NCBI GenBank assembly: GCA_012295275.1
Contig: CM022675.1
Location: 9,440,193-9,504,192, forward strand
Source: Chrysomallon squamiferum
Lineage: Eukaryota > Mollusca > Gastropoda > Neomphalida > Peltospiridae
Length of the DNA: 64,000 nucleotides
Direction of reading: 5' to 3'
Under the pieces are notes generated by a model. The model was given only the letters and a program-made list of their open reading frames with translations. It had not been told where the DNA came from and ran no database searches. The position numbers were made by a program, and so were the translations under genes. Shown here in pieces: positions 25,527 through 42,128 of the stretch. Positions within the stretch are counted from its first letter, which is position 1. Each line of letters starts with the position of its first letter.

Positions 25527-26338
25527 CAGCAAGCATTGCACTCTGGTTCCTCACGTGACAGGACCTTAAATAAATGTTAGTGAAGGTGGCGACACTGGTC
25601 GTGCATGAGTTTTTTTTGTTTTTTTTTGTTTTGGTTTGTTTTTTGTTTTTGTTTGATTTGTTCCGATTTGCCACTTTATTATACTTTGTATTAATTTAAA
25701 TTATAGTTTTATGAACCTGGTCAGTTTGTCCTGGTTCGAGACGCCAGAGTTACAATGTTGTATACATTACTACTTCTATATCAGGGAATACTAGTCATTA
25801 TTAAAGCCCTTTCATTTGAAACCTCGTTTTGGTTCTTTGTTCCTAGGACAATGATTTCTTATTAGTAGTCATTTATGAGATACGGATATATATTAGTACG
25901 TATATATAATCACATAATCCGCACCCCCTCCCGTTACATAAGCGGTTACGAACCTTTTCTAATAATAAAGAATGAAAATAAGGTAATAACGAGTTCTTTA
26001 AGATTATGAAAATAAAGTTGATGGATTTAGAATGTAGGTATTTCAAAATATACAAAATTTTCGAAAACGTGTTTGATTATTTGAAATTTATATTTTTATT
26101 TAAAAGAAATAGAACGGAAAAAAAAAAAAAAAAAAAAAAGACGAAAATAAAGGTTAAAAAGAAAGAAGAAAAACATTTATAGTGGAATATCAGGAATTAC
26201 GAGTTTATTATGTTAAATGATGTCGTTGTTGGTGTAGATTTGTCCTAGTTCATTAAACGATGAAGAAAAAAATTATCTCTCATTTCTTGCAGCTCGTTGA
26301 TAGGTAAGGGGTATGTTAGTACACAAGTATATTACGTG

Positions 26339-26369
<31 letters not shown>

Positions 26370-26551
26370 ATCATCATCATCATCATTATATTTCTGACAC
26401 GAATTTATTTTCAAATATTTTCTAAAATTTTGTCGAAACCTCAGTTTTCGTCTCTAATTTGTTTATTTCTTTGTTTATTTATTTAGCCGACATGTATAAT
26501 TTTTATTTTTATTATTCTTTCAGCTGTGTGTGTGTGTGTTTCCGTTTCGTT

Positions 26552-26554
<3 letters not shown>

Positions 26555-26606
<52 letters not shown>
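26555..26606. repeat. (GA)26 microsatellite
   Basis: Uninterrupted GA run preceded by a GT run, about 260 bp upstream of the first NDUFA4 start codon. Confidence 0.9.
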
Positions 26607-26608
<2 letters not shown>

Positions 26609-26868
26609 GTTTTTGTTTTTCCCCCAAAAAGCCGTCTCTATTTCGATTGTTTTAACTCTCGTAACTAGCAAATTTTAAAGATAGACATGAAAACCGAAGT
26701 GCACACCACCACCTAGAACTACTTTTTCGTGCAGAGCGGATGATTATAGTTGATAGCTACTTATATATTTCTGACAGGCCGAATCAGCAATCACTTCTGC
26801 TTTAGCTTCGGAGTAGACTAGTTTGAATTTTCCACCTTTGCCGATTAAATCATTTTTCACTCGCTACA

Positions 26869-26919
26869 ATGAAGTTGATGAGAGGTTTAACACCAAGCAC
26901 ACTGAAGCAGAACAAATCG
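26869..26919 (+). CDS. NDUFA4: NDUFA4 copy A, exon 1
   Basis: Encodes the 17-residue N-terminus MKLMRGLTPSTLKQNKS. Ends phase 0 at a GTAACA donor. The 5' UTR probably starts within 26700-26868, but no TATA box is evident. Confidence 0.88.
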
Positions 26920-29386
26920 GTAACATACATTATTATTTTTATATTTCAATATTTGTAATGTCATAAATTCTAAAAAATAAAAGATAATAACTGCACGTGT
27001 CGGAAAATGTGCACGCATTCGTGCAGCTTGACTTGCTGTTTCAGTCCGTGCCGAAATACAGTTTCTATTTTCAAAAAAGATTTTTTACGAGATTATATTT
27101 AACCTAAACTTGTAATTTAGTTATTCGTAATAAGTCGTAACATATATTTCACCATTTAAGGTTTATGAACGATTTAATTTCTTATACAGTTTCTCATAGT
27201 ATAAGAAATGAAGAAAAGTCTAAAGGTAGTAAAAACTGAAATGCCCGAAGCGTTTTTTTTTTTTCAGTCATTTTCCTTTTAGAACGTAAACAAAATTTTA
27301 GCTTTTCTGCAAAATCTAGGAATATTATGAAGGAATGATAGTAATTCGAAGTTTAGCTATAGAAATGTTGCCACAACATAGTGTTTGGTAATTTGTTGCT
27401 CGTATCTGGGCTTTTATCGAATATAAAAATGATATACTATAAGAAAAATGCCGCGAGATACTGAGATAACATTAATATTTAAAGATGTTTGGTTTGAACC
27501 ATTATCTGAATCGACCTCAATGTGGTCACTATGGCCATGTGTATATGTGTGTGCAGAATACATCATAGAAATATCATGGTATATGGTTACTGAGTAAACT
27601 TAAATCAGCTGAACAAATACAGTATATGGGTCTATCCTGGTTACAAAATTCTTCGGCCATTAGTGTTTTGCATGTCAGAAATGTCTAGTCATTGCAACGG
27701 TGGAAGATTCTCACTGACATTAAACGCCTTCATCACTAACTTGCACAAACAGTTCTGTATCTGTATTCAGTACCCTCTGAAATAGTTTTTGAGCAATATT
27801 TTTAATACTATGAATTTTAAATGTTTGGGGTTTATTTTAAATGATGCACTGTCTAGAATATTCTTTGGCTTTAAGATATTTTAATATCTATAATACAGGG
27901 TACTCCTCTTCTGTCTGTGGGATGTTGTATAAGACTCTTGTTGCTAACTGAAAAGAGTAACCCATGAGATTCTGGCAGTGTTTCATCTCTCAACTTCTGA
28001 ATAGTCCTTAACAATGTTTCATGACTGTAAACCATTTAAAATGCATATATGAAGAGAGCCGTCCATTTAATCATGGTTTTTTCTTTTTCTCTTGACATCT
28101 TAGTCCTTAACAACATGTCCTATAACTGTTAATAAATGTTGGAGCATAAAGGGTTAAAACATTTTTTTCTTTCAGTTGATTCCATTGTTTTCCTTCGTTG
28201 TACTTGGATTTGGTGGAGCTATGGGATATCTAACCAGACTGATTACCACAGGAATAGATGTATGGTAAGTGGTGACAACCTGATTTGCAGTAGGACAAAC
28301 CATCAAAAAGGATAAAAGTGGCTTGTTTAACAACTTTAAAATCGATAATCCGTGTTGATTTTTTAATTGAATTTTTGATCCATTTAGTTTATATGCCAAG
28401 AATAAGATGTACAAAAAGAATATTGTAAAATTGAATCATTCAGTAATTGTTAAATTGCATCTGATTTTTGAACATTGGACAGAACAACCGATTGATTTTT
28501 TTTTTATTGCTAAATTTTGACTTGTGGTTTCAATTTCAGCTGGGATAAAAAGAACAAACCACATCCCAATCTAACTCATCCACCAACTTACCAGTACAAA
28601 GTAAGTTTATTTATATTTTTGTTTGAATGTATGTATGGAGGTATAGGATAGATGTAGATGGAGAAATAGATGTACATATAGATATACATACATAATGTAA
28701 ATATATGTATATAGATATATAGATAGATGTATCTTATAAATATCTTGAACCATTGATAGTAACACTGAACTTGGATAAAGCAATGATTAAAATACAAGGT
28801 TAAGAATTTGTCCATTTTTGTTTTTGTTAATTAGTAAAATGGTTTTTTTTCCCCACATTTTAGTATATTAATTTTTAGTGTTGACTAATTGGTTACGACA
28901 AAGAATAGGTTAAATGTTTAGTTTATACTAATGTTATAATAACCAGCAAGTAAAATGTGAATAATTATGCATCCTGGGTATGAAATTCGGTATCGCATTA
29001 AGTAAAGTTTTTCTATATATTATTTACATATCTTTGAGTGAAACTGGTATTTGAAAAGGTACATTACATATTTATATAAATAAATTCTAGTTAAACATAT
29101 AAGCAGACAGTTAAATTGTAAATTTAAAATACTCTTATCGTATAGTGATGTAAAAATATGTATAATGTACAGAATGACAAATTTACTTTTTATTGCTTGG
29201 GTTTAAATAGATGGTCTTTAAATCTAACAGTTGAGGGTTAAAAACCTATCGTTAACTATAATTTTCACTCTGTATATATTTAACACTGAATTAAAGATAA
29301 CTCCTTTTAAATTTGTTTTTCAGTTCTATTCTCCTCTACGAGATTATTCCAAGGAGGCATTCCCAATTGAGAGGCCAATGATTTAA
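26869..29386 (+). CDS. NDUFA4: NDUFA4 (COXFA4), copy A, four coding exons
   Basis: Predicted 87-residue mitochondrial inner-membrane protein of the NDUFA4 family, now regarded as a subunit of cytochrome c oxidase (complex IV) rather than complex I. Coding exons are 26869-26919, 28176-28264, 28540-28600 and 29324-29386; intron phases are 0, 2, 0, all GT-AG. Residues 18-40 form one transmembrane helix with a GxxGGA core. Then come the family hallmark DVCW (44-47), a PTYQYKFYS block (62-70) matching vertebrate DQYKFYS, and RDYSKE (73-78). Length is close to the vertebrate 81. The start is the ATG giving MKLMRGLTPSTL, a short basic matrix-side N-terminus. A divergent tandem copy lies 3.8 kb downstream on the same strand. 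Assignment rests on remembered family sequence and is strong. Confidence 0.94.
28176..28264 (+). CDS. NDUFA4: NDUFA4 copy A, exon 2
   Basis: Starts after TTTTTCTTTCAG and ends phase 2 at GTAAGT. Encodes the membrane helix (LIPLFSFVVLGFGGAMGYL) and the beginning of the DVCW motif. Confidence 0.95.
28540..28600 (+). CDS. NDUFA4: NDUFA4 copy A, exon 3
   Basis: Starts after CAATTTCAG and ends phase 0 at GTAAGT. Encodes WDKKNKPHPNLTHPPTYQYK, with the W completing the CW motif across the splice. Confidence 0.95.
29324..29386 (+). CDS. NDUFA4: NDUFA4 copy A, exon 4
   Basis: Starts after TTGTTTTTCAG. Encodes FYSPLRDYSKEAFPIERPMI and a TAA stop. Confidence 0.95.
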   Translation, partial: FYSPLRDYSKEAFPIERPMI

Positions 29387-30194
29387 ATGAAGAATTATCA
29401 GTGGTGTTTTATTTATAGATCTGTATTCTTTGATTTCCAAGTTTTTAAAACATAACACATTAAAGAAAAGAATATCATGAATGTATATTTTGGAAATATT
29501 TTTTACGCTTCTAACAAAACTGAATTAAAGTTGCTTCAGATAATATAACCAAGAAAAATGTAATCTTGTTCTAAACCCATCTAAGATTTTTATCCTTGAT
29601 GTTTAGAAACTAACTTAAATAATCCATCTATTTATGCTTGATTTGTAAAAAAATTAACATTAAATTTCATTGTCCAAACCATCTTTCCATATCCAAGTTG
29701 AAGATTAATATGGCACATACAGAATCAATTTTTAAATGTGAATTTCTTCAGCGATTGTGTGGACTTTAAGCAGTCATCAGTGAAACTTTTTGCACTAAAA
29801 TGTTGAGTTAAATATGGCTGCTTCAATCTTGTCAAGGCAGGATGGGTTTAGTCATTTTTAAAATTTATTTTTAACTTGAATATTTAGATGTCATGATACA
29901 GAAATGAGTTGACTTAAAATTTGTTTTTTTTTCATATTACTAAAGTCTTTTGAAAGCAAACCAGTGTACAAGTAAATGAAGTCAAATTTATGTTTTAACA
30001 ACAGTGCCTTATTTTGTCTAACAAACCAGTGTACAACTATCTGAAATGTCAAATGTGATTTACTAATTTAGCATACACAAACTACATCATGAAGTCCTCT
30101 TAAGCTATAGTCTTTGCATCAAAACTTGGTTTATGTGGAGTAAACACTCTGCTTTGAGTCACTGAATTATTATTTTGAGCATAATCTTGTTTGG

Positions 30195-30430
30195 ACAAGC
30201 ACTACTAACAAAGTCTGCACTAACACAAATTCTGGACACTTTCACGAGATCTGCACTGATGCAAATTCTGGACAATCCCACCAATGCCAAGTCTGTACTG
30301 GAAAATCACACTAATGAATTGTCTAGACAAACACATTAATACAAAGTCTGCACTAAGGCAATGTGGGACAATCGCAAAGTCTGCACAGAACCATCTCACT
30401 AAGCAAAGTTTGCACTGGACAATCACACCA
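30195..30430. repeat. Decayed tandem repeat in the 3' UTR region of NDUFA4 copy A
   Basis: A degenerate unit of 40-50 bp built from AAGTCTGCACTGA, CACAAATTCTGGACAATC and ACACCAATG recurs about five to six times between the stop codon and the likely poly(A) site. If transcribed it would be part of a long 3' UTR. Confidence 0.6.
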
Positions 30431-31072
30431 TTATGTACACTTTTCTGGTTTCCTTGTAATTAAATTGTGCACTGAGCAGTTTCATGGGCATTCAGCACTA
30501 GACAAATGCACTTATTGTTAAAATTACTAAGTCTTAATTCACTGTTTATAACTAACTTTGAAACTGCATGATATTGTTGTATTAAGACACTTGACTATTC
30601 TGGGAAATCATTTGGCAACACATTTGATGTACTATGTATTGTGTGTAGCAGTATCTATATGCAGGACAGTTTATCTGTAAATGTATCATAACCAAAATAC
30701 TGCAAATCCATCCAGTGTAACTAGATATTCCTTGTTTAACTAAATTGTCAATAAGTTGTTTAATGTTAAAGCACAAGTTTATTTTGAAATGTTCATTTAT
30801 GTTCAAAATTGTTTTGAGCCTTCTCTACTTGAATAGGTGTGGATGGAAATAACATTTTCATTTGATCTTCACATGCAATATAAACTGGATCTATGTACAA
30901 CTGTATTCCTGTTGATATAAAGCACAAGCTTAACCTAGTTGGCATTTCTTGCCTCAGCAATCTCGGTGTACTGGTAATTTTACTTTTTGCCTTGGATTAA
31001 TATATTTTAATAAATTGTATTTACAGTTTACCATTTTTAGCATCAATTTTTAATTTTGTCTCGAACTACAGA

Positions 31073-31078
31073 AATAAA
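31073..31078 (+). terminator. Likely poly(A) signal of NDUFA4 copy A
   Basis: AATAAA followed about 15-20 bp later by a GGTGGTTTGTTGTT GU-rich element. Another AATAAA lies at 31009-31014. Either would give a 3' UTR of about 1.6-1.7 kb; nearer, weaker signals cannot be excluded. Confidence 0.4.
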
Positions 31079-31099
31079 TTTTACAGAAATGCAATGGTG

Positions 31100-32031
31100 G
31101 TTTGTTGTTTATATTTATTCAATCGCTTTTGACAACCCATTTCTCTGAACGTGAACACTTAAAAAAAAAAAAAAATATCTGCACAAATAAAATGAATGTG
31201 TAATGGCATAATTTAAAAAATACAAATTGGAGGGGGGAAACCCACTATGTACGAATTATTTTTTTAAACAAAATTCATCGGCCTTTTCCTGTTGTATCTG
31301 TACAATATAAAAACAAATGCCTTCTCGTCAAATTTTTTTTTTTTTTTTTTTTTTGTTCTTGAATTGTTAACTGTAAAATGGTCATCACTTGTCAGAAAAA
31401 ATATTTCAAACCTTATTACTTTTAAAAATTACCATCCATTCGTACTGCAAAATTAATAAAAATTAGGAATGAATGCTCTACATGCAAAATTTATACAATT
31501 ACAATTTCATTCACACGGTTGCTTCCCTTTGGTTCTTTCTTACATGGCCGGCGTTAATTTATAATTTCGTAAATGTTCGAGTAAATACGTTGATAACTAG
31601 CAACAGTAATTAATAAATAAATAAATAATTGTACAGTAAGTTCACAGTTGTTACTTAAATGGCCAAGACAATGTCAATTTTCATTCATAGTTTCGATTAA
31701 CAGTTTTGACATTGACTGTACCTCAAATAGCTTCATTTAAAATAAAGAGCACACTCATTTTACGTAGAGTAGACTGAATTAAAATATTCTAAACGAATTT
31801 GTTTTAGAAAAGATTGAAATATGCAGAACAAAATGTCTAAGTTTACTCGGATATTTATAATTAAAACGTGGTACAGGACAACATTCGTTCCAAAAATCTA
31901 AGTTCTAATTTCCAATACTCTGTTGTCATTACTTTGAGTATATAAGACAAATTCCATAACAATTTAACTTTCTTTACATTTTAGGATGATTTAAATAAAA
32001 TAGGCATATAACAAATGATTTAATTTAGGTA

Positions 32032-32062
<31 letters not shown>

Positions 32063-32699
32063 TTTATTTAGTTTGGTTGCACTAAAGGAATTATATATAA
32101 AATTATACACAACTGGAAAGTAAGGTGGAATTAACCAAAACGTTAAAATAAACTAATAAATTAATTAGTTGCTGATCAATAAAACTATGTATCGAAGACT
32201 TGTTGAATGATACTGAATAGCTGCTGATTTAGCTTCAAACTGTCCACAGGTTAGAAATATATGGTTGACGAGTACACTTTTCCAAATACCAGCACAGAGA
32301 AGTTTTAGTATGGTCAGCTAATACTAGACTGAAATATTTACAGTTTATTATATATATATTGCAAAATTACAATTTCTAATCTAAAATGATCTGAAATTGA
32401 AAGGAAATCGCGAATCTGCAGACCCCTGGTTTAGAGCACTCGAAATAGGAGCCAGAATCCCCTGCCTAGAAATAGTATTAATGTTAAAAAGAGTTAGAAG
32501 AATCTTTGGGTTGTAGGTCTTCGCATCAAACGAGCTAATCTGAGATGTCACTATACATTCCTTTTCTGACCAACCTTTTAACATACTAACATTAGCGTCA
32601 TTTTTAGGTTAGGTGGGGAGGTTCGTTTCCAGTGGTGCTCCCTTAGAGCAATGTCCCGATATAATCGATGCTCTGTGAATTGTTATTTAAAAACAAAAA

Positions 32700-32730
<31 letters not shown>

Positions 32731-33229
32731 AGCAGTGGCAAAGTTCCGTATAAAAAAGATTTTCTGCTGTTCGAAAAAGAAAGATGGGTATGTGACGCAG
32801 TAGTAACGTCATATTACTATGTTTTCCGTAACGACATGTTTGTCGACGTATAATCGTAGATTCAAAAAGGTTTTCACCGCGTCTTTGAATACAATATTCA
32901 TTCGTTTATTCCCCTCCCCCTCACCTTTTTTTTTATCCAGTGACCTCCGGCCAAGCTCGAGCTCTGAACTTACAAGTTTACAAGTCAAAAAGCAATGGCT
33001 TAACCTCATTGCCTCCAAGGCAACCCTAAATATGTTTCACTATCAATTCATGTGCATAATTGTACACATAAATCATACCATGAGCGAACTATTTTGTAGC
33101 CGGTACTATTTTCATCAATCGCTATAAATGGTAATATTTCAAGGCCAATGAGTAATAGTTACAAGAAAATTCTTCTCTAACTGTAGAAAAAGAAAAATAT
33201 TCTGTTTTCACGTCTGCAAAACTGCAAAA
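31100..33229. other. Spacer between the two NDUFA4 genes
   Basis: About 2.1 kb of AT-rich sequence with short ATTT/AAAT runs (32036-32071, 32700-32731). No further exon is seen. The proximal part is the presumed promoter of copy B, and no TATA box is evident. Confidence 0.5.
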
Positions 33230-36325
<3,096 letters not shown>

Positions 36326-36462
36326 ACAAATGGACAGACAAAGAAACAACGAGATGAAAAACAATACTGCATTATTTGCAAAAATTACGAAAAAGTGTTA
36401 ATATAATTACTTTTAAAACGGAGTAATCACGTGATTTAGACCTGCGTTCCCGTAAAGTGACA

Positions 36463-36467
<5 letters not shown>

Positions 36468-36525
<58 letters not shown>

Positions 36526-36773
36526 TTGAAACTTGTCGGTTGTGACTTATTGTGGTTCACTGTAATTCCTAAATTTTATAATTAATTAAATTTGAACTTC
36601 CTAGGATATTACGGTTTTACAAATCATTGATACTGACATTTTATATAAAGTCTATATTAAGCATGGGTTTTGTAGAGCATTCATTTTAAACTAACTATAA
36701 TTACTAGGTTAATTACAAATAATAATAGTAGTAATGTTGAATTTACTACATTTTGTTAATTTCGTAAATACTG

Positions 36774-36816
<43 letters not shown>

Positions 36817-36882
36817 TGTTGTTATTGTTATTGTCGTTATTATTATTATTACTACTACTACTACTACTACTACTACTATTAT
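36468..36882. repeat. (ATT)n and (ACT)n blocks 3' of NDUFA4 copy B
   Basis: Two ATT runs (36468-36523 and about 36776-36815) and an ATT/ACT run (about 36838-36882). Confidence 0.85.
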
Positions 36883-36961
36883 TTCTGATGATTTTTATTC
36901 CATGTATTTATAATTCACTGATTATACGCCTAATATAATTTATAAATTTATTTTTAAAAAA

Positions 36962-36967
36962 AATAAA
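36962..36967 (+). terminator. Possible poly(A) signal of NDUFA4 copy B
   Basis: AATAAA in an A-rich stretch, followed within 40 bp by a TTGTGTGGCTTTATT U/GU-rich segment. Weak, because AATAAA is common in this AT-rich DNA. Confidence 0.3.
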
Positions 36968-37417
36968 TAAAAGAAAATAACAAACTATTTTTTCCATATT
37001 GTGTGGCTTTATTACTGATGAATTGACAGAAAGCAATATTATTCAAAAAGAAACCAAACAAACGAACTCTCCTTCCCCCAACAAACACACAGCCTACTTG
37101 TTAATTCAGAAGTTTTATTAGTTTCAATATGGCGTCTATCACGGAACATGCTTGATAAGCAGCGGTGAATAGAAACAATACACTGGAAGAATCTTGGTTT
37201 CGTTTTGTTTGAAGTGTCTTTATTTCTGCTTCGATATTATCTGGATACTTTCATTGTATTAAACATTTTAATTTCATCAGCGTAGGAATAGAGGTCTTCG
37301 AATGTTCTAGAAAGAAAAAACCGAGTACTTTCGGCTACTCAAACCGGAAGAGTAACGAAAAAAAAAAAAAAGTGAATAAATAAATAAATACTGATGAGTA
37401 TGGGAAAAGCTGAAATT

Positions 37418-37463
<46 letters not shown>

Positions 37464-38059
37464 TATATCTTCAGTATTTTCAGTATATTTACGAAAAACA
37501 AATTATTATTATTATTTTTATATTTATATAAGAATTTCTGCTTTTCTAAATTTATTTATTTATTTATATATTTGTTTGTTTGTTTCAGTATTTCAGAGAT
37601 ATTGTAAATATTTCTTTTTTCTTTTTCTTTCTTTTTCTCCCCCCATCACAAAGTTAACACCAATGTGAGAGTACGATTTAATATCGGTACTCGAAAATTA
37701 TATTATTTTAGTAAAGAAAACAATTTAGTAATATTATTATTATTTTATTAAACTTTTGGTGGACACAATAAACCTATGTCGCACTTAGTAATTTGGGGAC
37801 CTCCGTTTCACCACAGAAATACACGAAAATACGTCTGTACTGAATATACATAAAACTACGTGTTTTATACCTCGTTTGAGGTTTTTAAGATGTAAATATG
37901 TTTGATGTGTTGAAATAAACTTTGATTTGAAAACCTTTGTCTTACCATTGTCTTTATAAAGAGTTAAATATATTTTAACATATAAATACCAAGTGATATT
38001 TTGTAGTAAAACAACCATAGTATATGCAGAACTAGACAGAACTAGAGAGAGAGAGAGAG

Positions 38060-38100
<41 letters not shown>

Positions 38101-38331
38101 CAATATATATTACGTTTCTTGATACCCTCGGTTTGGTAAATATTTCTAAATTTATTTAAATTAAACATAATTTGTTTTCAGAACATTTCTGGAATCAGGA
38201 TTTTCCAAAAACCCATGTAGTAAAATAAAACAGTTCTCTCTCTCTCTCTTTCTCTCTCTCTATATATACATATATATACATATAATGAATGAATGAATCT
38301 TTGTAAACCCATACCAGAAAAAAAAAAAAAA

Positions 38332-38383
<52 letters not shown>

Positions 38384-39122
38384 AATAATAATAAAAAAAA
38401 TAATAATAATAATAAAAAAAAAAAAAAAAAAAAAAACTGATACAAAAGAAAAGAAAAGCATATTGAAATATTTTCAATTCTTTATTTAAAATGTTTACAA
38501 GATACACACCTAATGCTGGATACATTACGATGCTGCTTTAATAATTACGGCAGCAACAAAAGCAGATCCGAGAAAAGGTATATAACGTGAATACAAGGTG
38601 CAGAATACTAAACAGCTAGTCTGGCTAATTATTTTGTCAAACTTTATTATTAGGAAAGATTGAGTTTTACAGTTACAAATGTAATAATAAAGCAATGAAA
38701 GTGGACGAAACGTATTTAGTCCGTTTGTTCCTCCAGTAGTAAACAAAGATGAAATTCAGTTTGTAATGCTACTGTCGCAGAACAGATTTGGAAACGTCAA
38801 TACTAATGAAATATATTATGGAGAACACTACAGTTTATTAAGTATATATGACTGTATGTATGTGTATGTGTGCGTGTGTCTGTATGTGTGTGCGCGTGCG
38901 CGCGTGTATTCAAATTACCTATTTCTATAGATCTGATAAAACGATCTGTCAAATTTTCTCAAACATTAATAAAATGATTAGATACAGGTAAGTGTCATAA
39001 AACAAAATTGCTGAAATGCCACTAAATTAAATAACATAATTCAATAATGAAATTAATACAAGTATTTTAACATTGTCATAAACGTAACTGCTTTTTTTGT
39101 TAAAGTCAAATATCCACAGAAA

Positions 39123-39182
<60 letters not shown>

Positions 39183-40281
39183 ACGAACATAGATACTCGA
39201 TGTACATAATCAACTAGCAGTATTTCAGTTAGCATCAAAGAATCACAGGATAAAAATAAATTTTACAATTTACATTCTGAAATAGGCTAATATAACTTTA
39301 TATTCTTGTTTAATACAATATTAATAACTGGAAATTTGTTTAACAATTTAAAGAACATATTTTTTACTGATGTTTTTTTTAATTATTATTACACCAGGAT
39401 ACTTTTTTTTCTTGATATACAAGAATACAAGAGAAATAATTTTTATTTTGATGTGAAATTGATTGTAAAGATATTAAAATGCGCTTATCATGCAATTAAA
39501 GTTAAATTATTGTTTTTATAAAAAAAAAAAATATAAAAAAAATTTTTTTCTTAAAGTTAACGATTTCGTTTCAGTATAAGGATAATAATAACAGAAATAA
39601 TAATAATAATAACAACAACAAAATAATAAATAAACAAAATATTTAAGGAATAATAATACTAAATAATAACAATAATAGCAATAGTAATAAATAATGAAAG
39701 AAAGATTGAAAGAAAGAAGGAAATAAAGAAACAAACAAATAAAATAAAATAAAGTAAAATGAAATAAAATTTGTAGTAAACAAATAATATACAAAAATAC
39801 TATTTACCATAACAGTTATAATGAGAGAAAATATATGTTGTAATATAGAAATATCGGGTTATACGAGAAAATAACCCGCAGAAATCCTGTAATTAATTAT
39901 CTTCTGATGGTATAGTTACAAACCCATAACCAGATTACAGTGCAAAAATTCCCATCAAGTATTCTAAACTATTCCGGTTTTTAAAATGTTAATCTGTGTG
40001 TGCGAACGAACTTCTTAATTTTCGTAACAACAAACACGTAACACATTAAACACTAGTAATAACAACGTTTCAAAAGCAGGTGTAATTGTATTTTAAACGC
40101 AGTATTTTTCTAAGAATGCTTCTAAATGTTTTTTTCTGCCAATATTTTGTACGCTGCGTTTTTTTCTCTAAGATTACGTACAAGTGCGAATTTTATCGTA
40201 ACTTCCTTATAATTCTTGTACTCGCGTATTTTCTAAGAATGCTTTTCATTACGTATTTTGTTACGATATTATTGTGCAGTG

Positions 40282-40436
40282 TATTTTCCAGGAATATTTC
40301 TAATCAACGTATTTTTCCCAGAATGTTTCTAATCAACGTATTTTCCAGGAATATTTCTAATTGACGTGTTTTCCCAGAATGTTTCTAATCAACGTATTTT
40401 CCCAGAATATTTCTAATCAACGTGGGATCCCAGAAT
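40282..40436. repeat. 29-30 bp tandem repeat
   Basis: Five to six copies of GTATTTTCCCAGAATGTTTC followed by TAATCAAC, with the variant CCAGGAATATTTC alternating with CCCAGAATGTTTC. More decayed copies reach left to about 40090. Confidence 0.85.
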
Positions 40437-40726
40437 AAGTTTTAAAGATTTTTTTCCAAAGAAATTTTTCTTTGTTACGTCTTTTCAGAGGCGTAAAAAT
40501 AAATAATTTATCAATGGAAATGTAATTTATAAACTAAATTAAACCATACAAAGTTAAAATGAAGTTTTCATTTTTGAAATTGTAATTAATTATCGAAAGT
40601 TATCGAAATACAATTTCTTCGTTGCATACAATCAAAAATCACATATTTGAAGTGGACAAAAAAAAATGTAAATAAAATAAAATAATATATAAATAGATAC
40701 AAAATTTAAACGATTCATCACAACGC

Positions 40727-40732
40727 TTTATT
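40727..40732 (-). terminator. Possible poly(A) signal of the AZI2/TBKBP1-like gene
   Basis: AATAAA on the minus strand about 555 bp beyond the stop codon. AT-rich context makes this weak. Confidence 0.25.
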
Positions 40733-40786
40733 ATTGTTATTGCGAATTAACGAAATATTATTTACTGAGTGTTATTCCAATGAATG

Positions 40787-40837
<51 letters not shown>

Positions 40838-41035
40838 CAATATTATAAAAAGAAGAAAAGAAATTGATGATAATTATGACAAAGAAGAAAAAGTAAATAT
40901 AAATGCTGACGAATTAGAATTTAGTTAAAATAAAGAAACATCCTTCTAACAACATTAAGAAGAAGATGAAGAAGAAAAAAATCAACAGAAGAAAACGAAA
41001 CAATATAATAATAAAATACTTTATGAAAACTAGCA

Positions 41036-41073
<38 letters not shown>

Positions 41074-41165
41074 CATAAAAATAATCATAAAAATAATAAT
41101 AAAAATAATCATAATAAAAATAATCATAAAATAATAATAATAATCATAATAACAATAATCATAAA

Positions 41166-41196
<31 letters not shown>

Positions 41197-41286
41197 TGGA
41201 GAATGATGATTACAAAACAAACATGTTAATATAACGAGGATGGCGAAGGAGGAAACAAAGAACACGAAGAAACGTGTTCACTATCT

Positions 41287-42128
41287 TTACGGATGAAGAA
41301 CTTCAAAAGCGGCAGGCCCGCCATCGTCAAAATGCGTCTGCACGTGATTTTCAAATTCCTCCTGCGTTTTGCTTTCCGGAAACACCAAGCCGCACATGGG
41401 GCAAATCTTGTCGAGGCGGTTACTCATTGGTTCCGCGTGCAGAGTTTCGGGTCCGTTTAAATCGTCGAAGCACTCAAATACGTGCGACTGAAAGTCGTCT
41501 ATGTTGAGATGCGAGAAATCCCTGGAGCAAACTGGGCAGAGCTTCGTGGAATTAGTTCTCTCACAAGCTGCATCGTTACCAGCTCTGCTGTCAGTCCCAG
41601 GCGAATTCTCCTTGGGAAACGGATATTCACGTGATGAATCGTTTTGTCTAAAACTTTGTCCCTGTCGCGAATTGTAAACACCTACGTTCACTTGTAAGCC
41701 CGACTTGGCTTGCACCTGTTGCCTGTTTGGTGCGTTGTCGTAAGAACTGATTAAGTGATCATCGTCTGACCAAACAGTGTGCAGAGGTCCTTGATATGCA
41801 TGGTTTTCCAACATGGCGTCGTCTTCACTTCTGCGCAGAATTACTTCGCTTCTGCTTGCCTCCGTTGGTGTCGGCTGTTGTCTGATAACAATTTTTTCTG
41901 AGGCTGATCTCTGTGGTTTGTTTTCACCAACAGTTCTTTGTGATGACTGTGACAGATTTGGTAAAGATACCTTGAGAGTCAGACTGTCCTCTGTAAGTGT
42001 TGAGAAGCTCTTCCCATGAAGAGATGATGATGATGATGATGATTGTATATCTTTTCTGATCGAATTAGGACTGTCAGGATAATCATGATTATGACTCGGT
42101 TTTGAACCCTTAGAGCAGGAGGCTTTTA
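41287..42128 (-). CDS. AZI2/TBKBP1: AZI2/TBKBP1-like, coding exon 2
   Basis: Begins after TTTTCTTACAG and completes a Val codon across the splice. It reads a Ser/Gln-rich linker (including six consecutive Ser), then DDDHLISSYDNAPN, then the two zinc fingers and a TAA stop. An internal ATG at 41814 is not needed, because the frame is open back to the acceptor. Confidence 0.9.

Larger units (their letters stand above)
36968..41286. other. Intergenic, repeat-rich
   Basis: Contains AAT runs (37418-37462, 40787-40837, 41036-41195), (GA)n/(GT)n at 38045-38099, poly-A/AAC/AAT at 38318-38436, (CT)n/(CA)n at 39123-39176 and a 30-bp tandem repeat near 40.3 kb. I see no splice-supported exon. Confidence 0.55.

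Noticed and set aside
25725-25745. GGTTCGAGAC resembling a tRNA B box
   Set aside because: No matching A box, acceptor stem or cloverleaf could be drawn around it. I found no convincing tRNA, rRNA or snRNA gene in the window.
41813-42019. Plus-strand open frame starting MASSSLLRRITSLLLASVGV
   Set aside because: It lies opposite coding exon 2 of the adaptor gene, whose frame continues through the splice acceptor at 42129-42130.
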